Shown here: positions 21,609 to 34,082 of the stretch, piece by piece
Layout: every line of letters begins with the position of its first letter
Numbering within the stretch: the first letter of the stretch is position 1
The notes under the pieces: model-generated
What the model was told of the DNA's origin: nothing
What the model saw: only the letters and a program-made list of their open reading frames with translations
Databases searched by the model: none
Position numbers and translations under genes: made by a program
Origin: Undaria pinnatifida
Taxonomy: Eukaryota > Sar > Phaeophyceae > Laminariales > Alariaceae
Direction of reading: 5' to 3'
DNA: 64,000 bases
Assembly (NCBI GenBank): GCA_012845835.1
Contig: JABAKD010000028.1
Location: 13,454,717 to 13,518,716 of the forward strand

Positions 21609-22618
21609 TAAGCTTCCATGGAAGTTACTTTTTTGGAAGCTTTCATTACTTCGACGAGCGCTTCCATTGCTTCCATGAAACCTTCCATGTAAGCGTTCGT
21701 GGACGTTACCTCCACGAAAGCTTCCGTGGAAGTTACTTCCGTGAAATCTTCCAACCCCTCCGCGAAAACGTTTAATATTTTCATTAAAGCTTCCATTACT
21801 CCCATGAAAGCTTTCACGAAAGCTTGAGTGGAAGTTACTTCCGTGAAATCTTCCATAACTTCAGCAAAAGCTTTCATTACTTCCATGAAAGCTTCCATGA
21901 AAGCTTTCGTGGAAGTTACTGCCATGGGAGCTTCCGTGGAAGCTTTCGTGGAAGCTCCCGTGGAAGTTTCTTCCGTGGATGCTTTGACATCTTCATATCT
22001 TCCAGGGAAGCTTCCACAGAAGCTTCCGCGAAAGCTTCCGTGGACGTTCTTTAGTGAAAGCTTTTATAGCTTCCGCGAAAGTTTCCATTACTTCCATGAA
22101 AGCTTCCATGAATGCTTTCGTGGAAGTTACTTCCATGAAAGCTTTCGTGGAAGATTTCGTGGAAGCTTCCGTGGAAGTTGCTTCCGTGGAAGCTTTCACA
22201 CCTTCATACCTTCCATGGAAGCTTCCACAGAAGCTTACGCGAAAGCTTCCGTGGAGGTTCCTTCAGCAAAAGCTTCCATAACTTCCGCGAAAGCTTCAAT
22301 AAGTTCAGCGAAAGCTTCCATTACTTCCATGAAAGCCTCCATGAAAGCTTCGTGGAAATTACTTTCGTTAAAGCTTTCATGAAAGATTCCGTGGACGTTA
22401 CTTCCGTGAAAGATTCCATAACTCCCGCGAAAGATTTCATTACCTCCATGGAAGCTTTCATGGAAGCTTTCGTGGAAGCTCCCGTCGAAGTTACTTCCGT
22501 AAAAGCTTTCATATGTTTCATATCTTCCACAGAATCTCCCACGGAAGCTTCTATGGAAGCTTCCATAGCTTCCATATCTTCCATGGAAGCTTTCACGGAA
22601 GCGGTGAAAGCTTCCAAG
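21609..22618 (-). repeat. Inverted GGAAGCTTCC satellite
   Basis: The same family is present in the opposite orientation: the plus strand now reads CTTCCGTGGAAGTTACTTCC and TTACTTCCATGAAAGC where the first array reads GGAAGCAACTTCCACGG. Units of roughly 190-230 bp repeat with the landmark TTCATACCTTCC/TTCATATCTTCC (for example at 21993, 22202 and 22511). It ends at about 22618 in unrelated sequence. Confidence 0.8.
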
Positions 22619-22689
22619 CAAAATGCAAGTAGTGCAGGAGACCGTACGCGTTGGACATCCACCACCCTTCTCTCTGAATCACTCGACCC

Positions 22690-23290
22690 GATATGCTATC
22701 ACAAACGGGTCACGGGTGGCCTACATATCACTCACCCTCGCGGCCGTTCTCACAGGGCGTGTTTACCTACAGCGGCGGCATTCACTTGCCCTGAATCCTC
22801 CGTCTATTATTGTTCTTCCGGGCCCTCGGTGTCGGTATACTAAACTCAGTATAGCGGGACGTTGGTATTCTTCCGGTTCTCGCGATGTGGCGATTCCAAG
22901 GCCGCCACACGCGCGGAGCGAGTGTTCAAGCGATACAATGTCATGGGGTGCAGTATGCATACGATACGGATGGTATATATATGCACAAGAATGATGCATC
23001 ACAGTGTACAAGGGTCCAGTCTTTTATTTCTTCCATTGGCCTTGCTTAGAATAACACATGGTTGGTGGCCGGTGAACGAAGGATTATGAACCCGTGAAGA
23101 TAAGGCCTTCGAAAACCTCCAAACCGTATTAAGCAAACGGCTGACTGCCGCTGCTCTTCCACAAGAATGTAGCGAAGAATTTCCGACGGTTCGAGCTCTA
23201 CTAACCCTCTAAGACCTCCGCATTGAGCTTGGTACGGACAACTATATACATAATTGTACTACAAGCATCCTGAACCCAAGGCGCGATAAC
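22690..23290 (+). repeat. ~600 bp dispersed repeat, LTR-like (copy 1)
   Basis: This block matches 34083-34690 in the same direction over about 600 bp: CAAACGGGTCACGGGTGGCC, the CGCCACACGCGCGGAG box, GCAGTATxCATACG, then AATAACACATGGTTGGTGGCC and TTAAGCAAACGGCTGA. A possible LTR end followed by a TGG-type primer site lies at AATAACACA/TGGTTGGTGG. In both places gypsy pol remnants on the minus strand follow at higher coordinates, so it may instead be the 3' end of that gypsy family. Confidence 0.7.
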
Positions 23291-23701
23291 ACCCCCCCAG
23301 CATATCGCCGCGAGAAGGAAATGCTAGTCGAACCGCCCAGAGTCTGTGAATCAGGATACTCGCCTCCATCCGCCAAAACCACCCCTCCGTTTCCGCAAAC
23401 GGTTCCCCGAGACGACGGTAAACCGACGATATTGAAACTTCCCATTTCTTCCAGGAAACGGCATGCGCGAACGGTTCCCGACAACTGACGGTATTTAGCC
23501 TTCCCTTCTCATCCACAACCGCGTACATGGAGCAAGTACTCATATGGACCCCTCTTGGTTGGACCAACATAAAATGTGTAAGGCAGTCGAGGAAGGTCCT
23601 TGTTGATCTTGCGGTCCATTCTTCATTCAACACCTAGTGCTTCGAAAATATATGCCCATGATCCTCGGGACATACTCTCCTTATGTTTGCGGATGAGTTC
23701 T

Positions 23702-26162
23702 CTATTTGGTGAAAAGGGCGACATGCATCTCCTGGCTTTTCAGCTCCTCCCAACCCTCATCCGGGGAGCGTACTCGCTCAGATGGCTCGTTGGAGTCGTA
23801 TACCATTCCTGTGAACGCCGTCGGCTCGCTCATGTCTTCCGTGAACTCCTTCTTCACCTGAGTACGTACCGGTTGTCGAGTTAACGCCTCCTCCCTGGAC
23901 GCCGCGCGTCGTTCTCCCTTGGACGGGATGCCGTCGGGCTTTGGGCTACAGTCCGGCACCTGGTACACCTCCCATATTGAGTGGAACACGTCCAGCTGAA
24001 GAGGCGTACAGCTATCGTTCACTTTGCGCTCTGTTCGATAACCTATTCACCCGGTCCCTCACCTTGGCGTGCCTTCCTGGTGAGCGGCGCCTATTGTGTG
24101 CATCCATGTCGTTCCGCTGCTTCTCCAGGACAGCCTTTACCTCCACCAAAGCTTGATGTTTATCCGCCACGAAACTGTCAAGCCCTCCTTGGAAGTCCGA
24201 TCCGTCGAGGCTGAGAGTCCTCTTGTCAATTTGCGTCCGCGCGTCCCGGCCGAACAAGACACGGAAGTGCGTCGCGTTGGATGGTAACGCTGGGTCGGGT
24301 ATTACCCGCTGGATCCAGCAAGCGGAGAGCACATATTGATCCCACCGCAGCGGCCGATTCTGGCACAGTATCGACAAAATTTTCTGGAGCCGACCTCGCA
24401 TCCGCTCCGCAATCCCTTGGCTCAGCGCGAAGTCTGCGGGGCTGTGATTCAGAGCTACATTCAACCACGTACTCAAGTGGCTGAGCACTTGGGCCGTGAA
24501 CTCCCCCCCGCCGTCGCTCGTGATTAACTGCGGCACGCCAAAGGTCAGAATCAGCTCCATCTACTGCTGGTACTGCTGGCTTACTTCCTGCGATTCGTTA
24601 GAGGCGAGGGGATATTCGAAGTGGAACATGCTGGCGCTGTCGACCACCACCAGCAGGTACCGGTTGCCAGCCGCCGACACTTGGTGCAAGTCTTGAATGC
24701 CTATTTCTAGAACTTTCCACGGATACAGAAACCTGGCCGGCATTATCCACACTTTAGATATGCTCGACCTTTTCCTTCGGCGGCACCCTTATGACAGCAC
24801 ATACGTTGGCACGTCCTTTCGCAACGACAACCAGCTGTATTAGTCTCTCACCAACAGTAGTGTTGTGCGAGCCACACCGGGGTGACCGAAGGTGCGATGG
24901 ATCAGGGACAACACTCCCGGGATAAGCGTCTTCGGTATCGACAAAGTGTTGTTTTTTCCCCTGGGTGCGTACCACAGGGCTCCATTGTCGTCCGTCAGTT
25001 ACTCGTTTTCCCCTGATCCGGACTCCTTGAGCACAGGCACTATATGCGTGGTCCTTAAGCAAGCGTGCCCTCACTGCACTAAGGGGTTCCGCCTGTCCGG
25101 CGTTGGTGGTGTTGTCAGCACTGGACGTTCTGGTGAAGCCCCGCGTCTGGGGCGCCCGTGGTGGTTGTGCCATCTGCTTGTGCCCCCCCGTGCCTGCTTC
25201 GGTCTCCGTGGGTAACGTCCACTTTGGGGTTGACCGTGCTTACATTAGCGCACTGGTGGCTGCTCTCATGACTGCACGCGCGGTCGTTCCCACGTCCTTC
25301 AGCTCTAAGGCGGCCTGGCTCTCGAAGACGTCCTCCCCGGCGGTTATTCCCTCAGATTCTCGCGTCGTCAGCAAGTCTCTGACTGCCAGCACCGCCAGCA
25401 CCTCCCTCATCATCGGGGGTATGGTGAAGTTGGTGATCACGGTGGCAGCTGTTCCTCGACTCGCGGTTGGTGGGATCGTATACTCCTCTTGTTCAGTGTT
25501 CACCGTCGCGAAGTACTCAAATCGTTGCTCGTCGGCTGTCTATGTCACTAAAGTCGGTCGCGTGGGGTTGGTACGTGTCTGCGGAGGTATTTTTGTCCCA
25601 AACGTGAGCCCTGGTTGTGGAAAGCATATAGCCTTCAAACGAAAATACACCCCTTCGCCGGTTCCCCTTGTCAAGATGTACGATCTGTTGCGGCCTAAGA
25701 TACCTCCTCAGGATGTGTTGTTGCCGGTAGCCCTCTCCACCCCCCTCCTCCACGCGTAAAGTTTATCGTTAGAATTAAGGGTACCCGCTGTAGTGGTGGC
25801 GGCCATGAACGCTCGTTTCTTTCTCCTAGACGTACAGGACTACCCGCCGCTTTTCTGCACTCGGATGAGCCACGGCCATAAAGCCATGAACATGACCTAC
25901 TCTACTTTTTATGTCCCACATCATCCGCCGATAAACCACCGCCCCAAGTCTGGTACGGTCCTCCAGAACTTAGAAGCATGCGCTCACGGTTGACGAAATG
26001 AAATGTCCCCACGCCAGTCGCTTTGAGCTCCGCCCTTTGCTGTCTGGTAAGACTCGTCCAACTTGGGTTGAACGCTGGTGCGCCACAGTTCAGAATTCGG
26101 TACCTGTGGTGAACATTTGAGTAGGAGAGTTCTAGCCTCCGTCTGAACAAAGGCCTACACAA
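23702..26162 (-). mobile_element. Decayed Ty3/gypsy element, reverse strand, RT lacking
   Basis: From high to low coordinates the minus strand shows a gag-like segment (WTSLTRQQRAELKATGVG, about 26070-26010), then unrecognised degenerate coding-like sequence, then an H2C2 zinc module and integrase at 24.9-24.0 kb, and a charged tail to 23.7 kb. I find no RT or RNase H motifs, so an internal deletion is likely. Frames are broken by stops throughout. The degenerate frames further upstream at 26.2-26.7 kb could be gag N-terminal remnants; this is uncertain. Confidence 0.55.
24012..24890 (-). pseudogene. Gypsy integrase remnant, reverse strand
   Basis: The zinc module reads LIHRTFGHPGVARTTLLLVRD, cut by a stop, then YSWLSLRKDVPTYVLS and GCRRRK in a shifted frame (24890-24780). 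The core begins PWKVLEIGIQDLHQVSAAGN followed by RYLLVVVDSASMF. After an in-frame TAG at 24561-24563 it continues LILTFGVPQLITSDGGGEF with the second catalytic Asp, and a region LSQGIAERMRGRLQKILS with the Glu. A tail follows (WDQYVLSACWIQRV, RVLFGRDARTQID), as in other gypsy integrases. The first catalytic Asp position reads Gly-Ile-Gln-Asp, so it is close to intact. Confidence 0.75.
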
Positions 26163-27154
26163 GGTCGACCCCGCTCTCCCTCGGTTCCACGTTGACGATC
26201 ACCACGTTTATCTTAATTTCCTGTAGGAAGGTCCAGCATTGTTTGTCTTCTGGCCTGCTTCGTACCAAGCGCATGGTCCTCCCTATCCCATTGGTCCTAA
26301 CGCATTCTAAGCCCTCCAACCGTTCGTAGTCGGTGCCGGCTTTTACGTTCACCATCTCATGTGCCGCAAGGATGCTGCCCGGCCCTTCACAAATGCCTCC
26401 GTCTGTACGCTGACGAAGCCGTCCACCTTGATCTGTTTTCCGGAGTATAGCTTCCACCGTAGGGTGCGGTCGTCTTCCCTTGCGGCTTCCCCCAAACCGG
26501 GACAGTGGATGGGGCTGCGGTATCCAGAGGCTCCTGTTGATTGCTGACCGGTTTGATGACACAGAATTGTCCCCAGGGAGTGACGTCTTTGTCTGGTATC
26601 TCTGCCGTTCGCCAAACTTTGCCTCTTTTCTTCGCTGGTGGTGCCTGTCAGCTTGGTGTTTTTGCCCCCCCCTCCCAAGATTGGTGTTTCCCCGCCGCTA
26701 CGAAGGATACTCATTGCGACCCAGGGGTATGTCTTAAGACTCCACGAAAAGCCAAGTTGATCATACTGCTATTTTGTCGAAGGAACGGGGCCTCAACAAA
26801 TAAATCGTAGGGGAGCCCCTCTACTACTGTGACAGCCACGTTGCGCACCTGGTCTTCCAGCCAGAAAACCAGCAGAATCTCGGCGGAACTAATGTGATCA
26901 TAGGCGATCCCGCGCTGTTTGTCGGGTTAGCTGCGCACAACACGCCTTTCCCCCGCGTGCTCGTGATCGACCCTCCTCCCCCTTTCGTTTTGCTCGATAG
27001 AACGCACGAACGCTCTTCCCCCTTCGGCTCCCGTGTCTATGAGCTCCAAATCGAGTGTCGCCATATTATCTTGGCGCTGGGCTCGTGGCGGTGGGTGCAG
27101 TACATTTGTGGCAACGGAATGGTGCAGCCAGAACAGGAAGGGTGAAACGTGCAT

Positions 27155-28340
27155 AATGTTTTTTCTCTAATGATTGCATAATCGACACTCTTTTACTTGC
27201 GTTTGGCCAAAGCGAGAAGTGATATCTGCACCTGTTTGGTCTGTTACTCGATGCACGAAGCACGTATCATTACTTTCCATGAAGCTAATATTTCCGAAAC
27301 CCTGAACGGTAATGAGCTGTCTGTACCCGCTATAAATAATAGTGTTGAAGTCCATCGGCTGGTAGAATCGTACAGACGGTAAATGATTGGGGGACTCCGG
27401 TATATCAAGCTCCGGTACATGTAACGGCAGTGTCGAAGAGTCGTGGTAGCCAAAACAATCATAGAGTCACGCGCAACTCAACGGAAGCCGTATCAGTCGA
27501 ATGCTCTAGAAAAAGCTTGTCTCAGCATTCTAGGCGGGTCCAAAACAAGTCAGGCGCCTCGTTGATAACTCAACAAAGGCCTACATAGTCGGCGGTCGGC
27601 GACAGAAAGCCTTGCTAGGACAAGCTGCGATCTATACAAGGAACGTATGCTTTTTGAAACCGACGTCTCACCGTATGATTGACAACAAAGGAGGTAATGA
27701 CGATGGCCGACAACCGTCTAGTGTTTGACCGCCCGTCTATCATGTCGTGCGCACAAACACGCCTGATTTCCTACTGCAGTTCACCATTGATGTGCTGGCA
27801 ATAACACTTCTTGGATGCTGGTAGCAACATTGTAGCGCGGTAACGCTGACAAACGAACGCCGCTGGCCGAGTAGATAACTACTGAACGCGATCAACATTT
27901 ACCCTGAGATGGTGCTATTGGGAACACTCCCACGTCAGCCGGCAGAGTTGCGAATCTTGTTTGTACATCTGTGATGTCTTCTCAGGAACTTGCTTGGTGT
28001 GCCGACAAGAACAGTAATACTTCCAACAACGATAACGAGCTTCTACCCGGGGACGTGCGACATACCCAGGAAAAATCTAGATGCATGGCACACACCATGT
28101 CGCTGCTCATATTATATCTGCTCTTTGGGTAGGTATATGCAGTGGAGGCGTGGTTCATCCACCGCTGTCCGTTCACAAGCAAACCTGTAGCAAAGTGTCA
28201 ATCATGCGGTTTTCATACCATGCCGGTTGCCCTTTTATAGACCTTGTACCAGTATAGGATGCGGGACAGGACATGACCTCTTGCACATGTGCCTGTGCTG
28301 CTGTTATCCTATTAATATGTTGTGATAGTTGGGACAGGAT
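27155..28340. other. Intergenic stretch without supported features
   Basis: I see no convincing coding sequence, no long repeats and no structured RNA here. Base composition is balanced, and stops are frequent on all frames. Confidence 0.4.
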
Positions 28341-28370
28341 ATGACCTCTTGCACCCCCCCCCCCCTTTTG

Positions 28371-29570
28371 CAACCACAACGGCAAAAATATAGAGAGGTA
28401 AGAGCGATGAATATGAACAGGTTGCCTGGTCTTCATCCACTTCGTTGTACTGCTGTAACAGCAGTACCGTACGATAAAATTGCATCTGAAAAAAAAAATC
28501 ACAGCTGCTGTCTTCATAGTGCATTGCTGTTAACCGTGGGTACGGTTACGGCTAGCTTTACGCGAAAACGAAATACGAGGGTTGCTCCAAACGCAAGAGT
28601 CGGCTCATAGCTCGCAGCTCGTACGTTATTTAAATGAACGCGATTATATTTGCATTGTATTGTGCGGCCATGACCGCCCCGAAAAACGGACAACGAGAAC
28701 AATATAACTGTGCTATTATCTGGCTTCTCTTCAGTGTGACCCGGTAGTACTTTGAAATCAAAAACAAATTTGCGGTTGACGAACGAATGATCATTACGAG
28801 GAACGAGTATACAGACAGATGGGGATGGCGAACGATGATCGTTTTAAAGCATGCGGGGTTCATGTATTTGTTGGTAAACGAATGATTGTTGTAATCGACG
28901 AGCATACAGGGGACATGCATTTGCTGGTTTACGAACAACTGTTGTAAGCGACCAGCATACAGGGTTCCCAAGCAGTCGCAGGGGCGAAGACGTGTTGGGA
29001 GTCAGGATAGTGTGTTGTAATCATCTTTCAACAAGCATACCAAGTATACTTAAATTTAGCCATATGTGCGAGCATCTTTCGCCCCCCCCCCCCCCCTTTT
29101 TGCAGCCACAACGGCAAATTATACAAGAGTTATGAAAATGCCACAGTTCCGTGGTCGTCATCGATTTCGCTACACTGCTGTACCAGCATTGCTAAGCACT
29201 GAAATTGCAGCAGCCAGATCCTGAGCTGTTATGTTCAATGGTGCATTGTTTTTGACTGTGGATATTGGCTTGTGGGTACGGGTGCGACTAACTCTACGTG
29301 AACATAAAGTACGAGGCTTGCTCGGAAAGCAAGGGATAGCTCACAGCCCGCATGCCCGTACGTTAATGAAAGAAATGCGTGCGTACGTGTCCAGTGTACT
29401 GTGCTTCCATGACAGCTCAGAAAAAGAGAGAACGGGAGAACGAGAAAGGAAACATTTTTCGACTTCTGTGCAGTATTACCCGGTAGTACTCTGAAATCAG
29501 GAACACGTTTGGTCATCAAAAGCATGCAGACATTCGTTGGTGAACAATCATGTGGTGAACGATCATGTGA
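28371..29570 (+). repeat. ~735 bp degenerate tandem duplication
   Basis: Two units are offset by about 735 bp. Both open with a poly-C run and CAACCACAACGGCAAA/CAGCCACAACGGCAAA (28371, 29105). They share the CACTTCGTTGTACTGCTGTA/GATTTCGCTACACTGCTGTA segment, a GGGTACGG motif, and CTCATAGCTCGCAGCTCGTACG/CTCACAGCCCGCATGCCCGTACG. A shorter motif, CGACGAGCATACAGGG, recurs at 28897, about 28950 and 29634. Confidence 0.65.
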
Positions 29571-29599
29571 ACTATTGTGAGGAGCGACGTGCATGCATG

Positions 29600-30727
29600 C
29601 TTGGTAGGGTTTGCAATCATGATTGTGAAAGCGACGAGCATACAGGGTTCATACATGTGCTGGTCAATATACGATCATTCTTGGCGACGAGCATGCGGAC
29701 AGGAAGCGCGAGCTAGACGGACGGGGCACGAGCAGCAAATGGGCCTGCATACGATTTAAGACCAAACACAGGACTGTTTTCAAGTACGAGCAGGCACATA
29801 AATGGCAGATTTGCAGGTAATCACACCTAACCCAATAGTTTCCATCTCTCCGTATTCTGAAGGGCCACCCACTCGCACAACAGTAATCTGGTATATGTCA
29901 CGTTTGGTAGTATAGTCGGGCATCGGGCAAGGATGCACCAGGTATGGTTCCAAGACCCCCCGCATTGCACGAGCTTAGAATATGCCTGACATGCGAGCCC
30001 CTACATGCTTGTCTAACGATACACCTGGCGATATACCCGTATCATACAACAGCATGATACACACAGCGGCCCAGCGGCACACTATCTATGATACGGAGCG
30101 TCAGCATGCGATTGCAAGCTACATGCATGGGAACGCCGTGCATTTATGCAAGAACGTATCCGACCATAGGAACGCTGCAACACGAATGATGAAGCGGCGA
30201 GCGACAGCAAGCATACCCCCGGTACATGCATACGAGTGTCGTGCATCAATAATGCAAGCACGTACCAGATCAAAAGTATGCTATACCACACATGACAAAA
30301 ACCTTTTGCACCACAGTAGTAATAACGCTTTCAAACCAACAGCAGTAGGTTACGAAGTGTTGTCTCTCGTGCACGTCGGACACCTATTCTAGGCAACCAA
30401 TACTCGTGTCAATGCCGGTATTGGTGCATAGCTCTGGTGCTAACTACTGCTCGTAGTACGTGGTCGTTCGAAGTGAACGAAATGCTTTCAGAAACAGTGT
30501 GAACCATACGCATTGTAGGCTGCAACGTCTCATCCATACGATATTCTAATACGACGCCGCATACTGGCATGTGCATATTAACGGCGAGCTTGCACTCATG
30601 AAAGTATTGCAAGGGCAGCAACCGGGCATGCTTGGGTTGGCTTCATTATACGAAGAATGCGTGAGCTAGCTTGATATCACATCATCATTACGTGAGAACA
30701 TCGTCATATACGTGAGCAAGTCTAAAG
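29600..30727. other. Intergenic stretch without supported features
   Basis: Apart from the GACGAGCAT motif copies at 29630-29700 I recognise nothing. Open frames are short and have no family resemblance. Confidence 0.4.
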
Positions 30728-30734
30728 TCACATA
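30728..30734 (+). repeat. Left target-site duplication TCACATA
   Basis: TCACATA precedes the left inverted end CAAGGGCGCAC and is repeated exactly after the right inverted end at 33071-33077. Confidence 0.7.
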
Positions 30735-33070
30735 CAAGGGCGCACAAGGAAAGTTATCCCGCACACCTACCCCTCCCCCTCCCCCCCCCGAGCCTTAATA
30801 TTTTTTTTCAGCATATATACATTTTTTACTTTGGTTCCTTGCTTGGTTGTTCGTTTCTTGGCTGTGCCCCTGTGGATTGTTTACTGCACACTCTTGCCTT
30901 AACAAGAAGGCTTGGCAAGCAAGCCAACATTGCAAGAGCAAGGGATGCCAAACTGTACTTTAGGTTGGTAAGGTATGTATACCCTTGCGTCGATGCAAGG
31001 TTGTCAATGTAGTCAGGAACAATCAATGGTGGGCAAGCGCCACGCTTGGGCACGAAACCCTGTAAGCCCTCGTGTCCTTGACGTCCAAACACGGCGCGCA
31101 CACGCCTCCTGGTTGTACCACCGTTCCCGCATAGCCTGGGCTCAAGATGCCGCGGGAGGCAGTTAGCACCGCGTGGAGAGACACGCGATTCAGGTTTATC
31201 CGAGCCTCCCACGACACCCCCTGGTTGCCAATACCATAATACCATGGAGAGTTGATGGGTAGTGTTGGAGAACGGGCTCCCGGACAGCCGGACGTAATCC
31301 CGCGCAGTAAATGGAAGCGTGGACCAGCGTCCTATCGGCGGGACCAATCCCGTCTGCAGCGTCGGAGAAAACACCATCCATATCAATGCCTGCGCCGTCA
31401 CTATCCTCAAGCCCGTTCACAACTCCCGTCGCAACCACGTCAGCGAAAATGCCGGCGCCCCCACCACCCTCACCCTTGGTCACAACTCCCGTCACAACCA
31501 CGTCGGTTTCACTGTCCGCGCCCGCACCACCATCACCCCTGCTCACAACTCCCGTCGCCACCACGTCAGCGTCATCGCTTGGGCCCCCGCCGCTACTTCT
31601 GTCCATCAACATCAGCGACTCCTTCGCGCCGTCCGTGGCGCTTTGGTTTCAAAAAATCTAACAATGTGCGCCAGCTCCATACCGCCGCCGCGGCACCAGC
31701 ACTCCTGTCGACACACGTTGGTCGGCATGCAACTTGCGACATGAAAAATAGCAATTGATCAGCCGTGGAAAGAAAATACGAATTTGCTCCTGCTATTTAT
31801 ATACACACATCGACAAGGCCTGCAGCCTCATACACTGCGCGACTAAAATACATCCAGCGTGGCCGTTCCCAAACTGCTGAATACGCGCGAACGACCTCCC
31901 GTAAAAATTGTGAAGCAGTGCATTAACAACCAGGTGTATTTCACAAACACCATATCATAAATGAAACATGGATCTAATGTACCACGCAGCTTGCAAAGTT
32001 GACTTTCAACCATTCAATCATTCGTAATAACAGCTGACGTTTTTGAATTTTTTATCAAAACTGCTTGTGCTAGCGAGTGCAACAACTGCTGCCCCTGCAA
32101 GTCCTCAGTTGTGTTGAAGCGACTGTTCGTGAGTCTCCAGGTGGGGCCCGCTCAGTTGCTCTGTATTGCATCCGAAATCGCGCTTGCACTTCTTGCACAC
32201 CCAGTTGCCGCTGCTGGTCTTCGCGGCGATTTTACCGATAAGCACAGGTGGTCTGCTCGCATGCGAAAGGCGTGCAGTGACCAACAGGGACGCGGGGTAA
32301 CTAAGTTAATTCGCATTTCGTGCGCGTTTTCTTTGGCGATTTTGACGCTGCGGCTACGGCTTCTGGTGATCCTGCTCTGCAGCTGCTGCTGCTGCTGCTG
32401 CCAAGGCTAGGCCTATGCTACTGCTCATGTTGTCAGTTACTAGGGAGGAGGCAGCACGACACACACTTCTCGATGGTGAGCACTTTTACATATGATAAAC
32501 CAGAGTTTTGTCTTTCCAGTGCTTGCCGCTGCTGCTGCTGCTGCTGCGAGATACAGGATACCTTCCAATATCACACTACAGCCCTCATACCTATCCACTC
32601 ACTCTCTGTGCTGTGCCGAACACTCATGATTAATGGCCTGGCTCTCGTCCATTCCTGAACCGTCACCGAAGTTGGCCTCGCAGCAGCAGATGAAGTCCTC
32701 GCCATCGGCTGGCTTTCCGCAGACGCTTTGTAGCCAAGCTGTCTTGTCGAAGGAGGGTTGTAGCAGAGGCCCCTTCACCATGGAGGCTGTGCTCATTGTG
32801 ATCACTCCCTCTTGCTCTCTCTCTTTTACTCCGTTGCTCTGCGCTGTGCGTAGCTGGTGCGCAGGCTGCTGCTGTGCGACCAGGGGGCTGCGTGTCTGCT
32901 CCATCGCACCCCCCCTGCCCCATTAATATATAGGATTTAGAATAGGGGTTGTTTGCATTGGAAGTTATGTGGCGTTATGGGGGGGGTGGGGTCTTCGTAC
33001 CCCCCCCCCTCCCGGGCGAAAAAAAAAATTGGTACGTAGGTGTCGATTTTTCTTTTTTTGTGCGCCCTCG
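30735..33070. mobile_element. Non-autonomous DNA transposon, hAT-like ends
   Basis: The ends are short inverted repeats: left CAAGGGCGCACAA, right (read inward) CGAGGGCGCACAA. They are flanked by the 7 bp duplication TCACATA on both sides. Both ends have a subterminal C-rich or G-rich tract. The C-A-x-G-G start and 7-8 bp duplication resemble hAT elements (8 bp), but no transposase is visible in the 2.3 kb, so the superfamily is inferred. The first ~490 bp also occur at 342-818. Inside are a 63 bp minisatellite at 31418-31606 and CTG runs at 32382-32402 and 32526-32548. Confidence 0.65.
31418..31606 (+). repeat. 63 bp minisatellite, three units
   Basis: Units start with CACAACTCCCGTC at 31418, 31481 and 31544. 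In the plus frame beginning at 31311 each encodes a 21-residue block such as TTPVATTSAKMPAPPPPSPLV. The 117-codon frame is rich in Thr, Pro and Ser; I cannot show that it is expressed. Confidence 0.8.
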
Positions 33071-33077
33071 TCACATA
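33071..33077 (+). repeat. Right target-site duplication TCACATA
   Basis: This is an exact match to 30728-30734. It directly follows the terminal GTGCGCCCTCG of the transposon. Confidence 0.7.
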
Positions 33078-34082
33078 GTCAAAGTTTATCATGATATCGT
33101 CTGATCACCTAGGGCAGGTTTGCTGCGAGCAGTAACAGCAGTACGAGTATAGCGGTATTCGCAGCAGGGCAAACATCCGCCTCGTTTGGCGAGCTGTTAC
33201 TCGCAGCCGGAGCAACAGTGCAGATCGTTGGGTATGACCAGTTTTCACAGCAGTGCAAACACGGAATGCTTTCACAGCAATGTGTATACTATGTGCGGGC
33301 ATTAACAGTGCAGAGCGCGGAGAACAAGCGATATTCACAGCAATGCAAACACGGTCACAGTGGTGGGCATACGTGTCGCAGGATGCAACGTGTCATGCAC
33401 CAGGTACGTATAAATATATAATTCGACGTCACACACGGGTATCTTCACTTTCGACCAACGGTATACTCGGCGTGAGTGTAATGCGGGATAGCCCACGCGT
33501 TGCGAGGTTTACTGCGGGCGGTAACAGTGCAGAGCGCCGAGTTCAAGCGATATTCACAGCAATACAAACATTCATATCATTTGACGCTGGTACTCACGGC
33601 TTGTTATAATTCACATGTTGTACACCAATAGGGTCGTATCATGTTGTCGGTTTGTCGGCACGCGGCGTAATGTTTGAGATGGATACTTCGTTCAAGTAAA
33701 ATGTGTGACGGTTTCGGAATATCATGTGTCGGTTCGGCAAGTTTGGGTTTCTCTTTTTAGTTTTACACGTCCCTGCGACGTGTATCTGCGCCCCGCGCTA
33801 CCAGCGCTCTGCGGGCTGGTCGTGGGCATACGACGTAGCAGGCCTGCCTTACGTAGAGTACTGACGTACGCGCTTCGTTTAGACCTATATACGAGTACAT
33901 ACCACATGTGCTTCGGCAACAATACTTCCATGGCGAGAAGCAGGTTCGTGCTTTTCGTGTACTAGTCTATGTCATATGATACACTGCTTGCAAAACGTCG
34001 TAAGTACTACTGCTACTTGGCCGCACGCTCCTTCGTGCCGCATGCCGTCCCTTTTGTAACTTACTCTCACTTAGGGTTCACC
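33078..34082. other. Intergenic stretch with short CAGCA-type repeats
   Basis: Short variants of TTCACAGCAATGCAAACACGG and AACAGTGCAGAGCG recur at 33240-33350 and 33520-33570. No gene is supported. Confidence 0.45.

Noticed and set aside
32382..32548. CTG runs as a triplet-repeat gene
   Set aside because: The runs are short (six to eight units), lie inside a non-autonomous transposon and have no supported coding frame.
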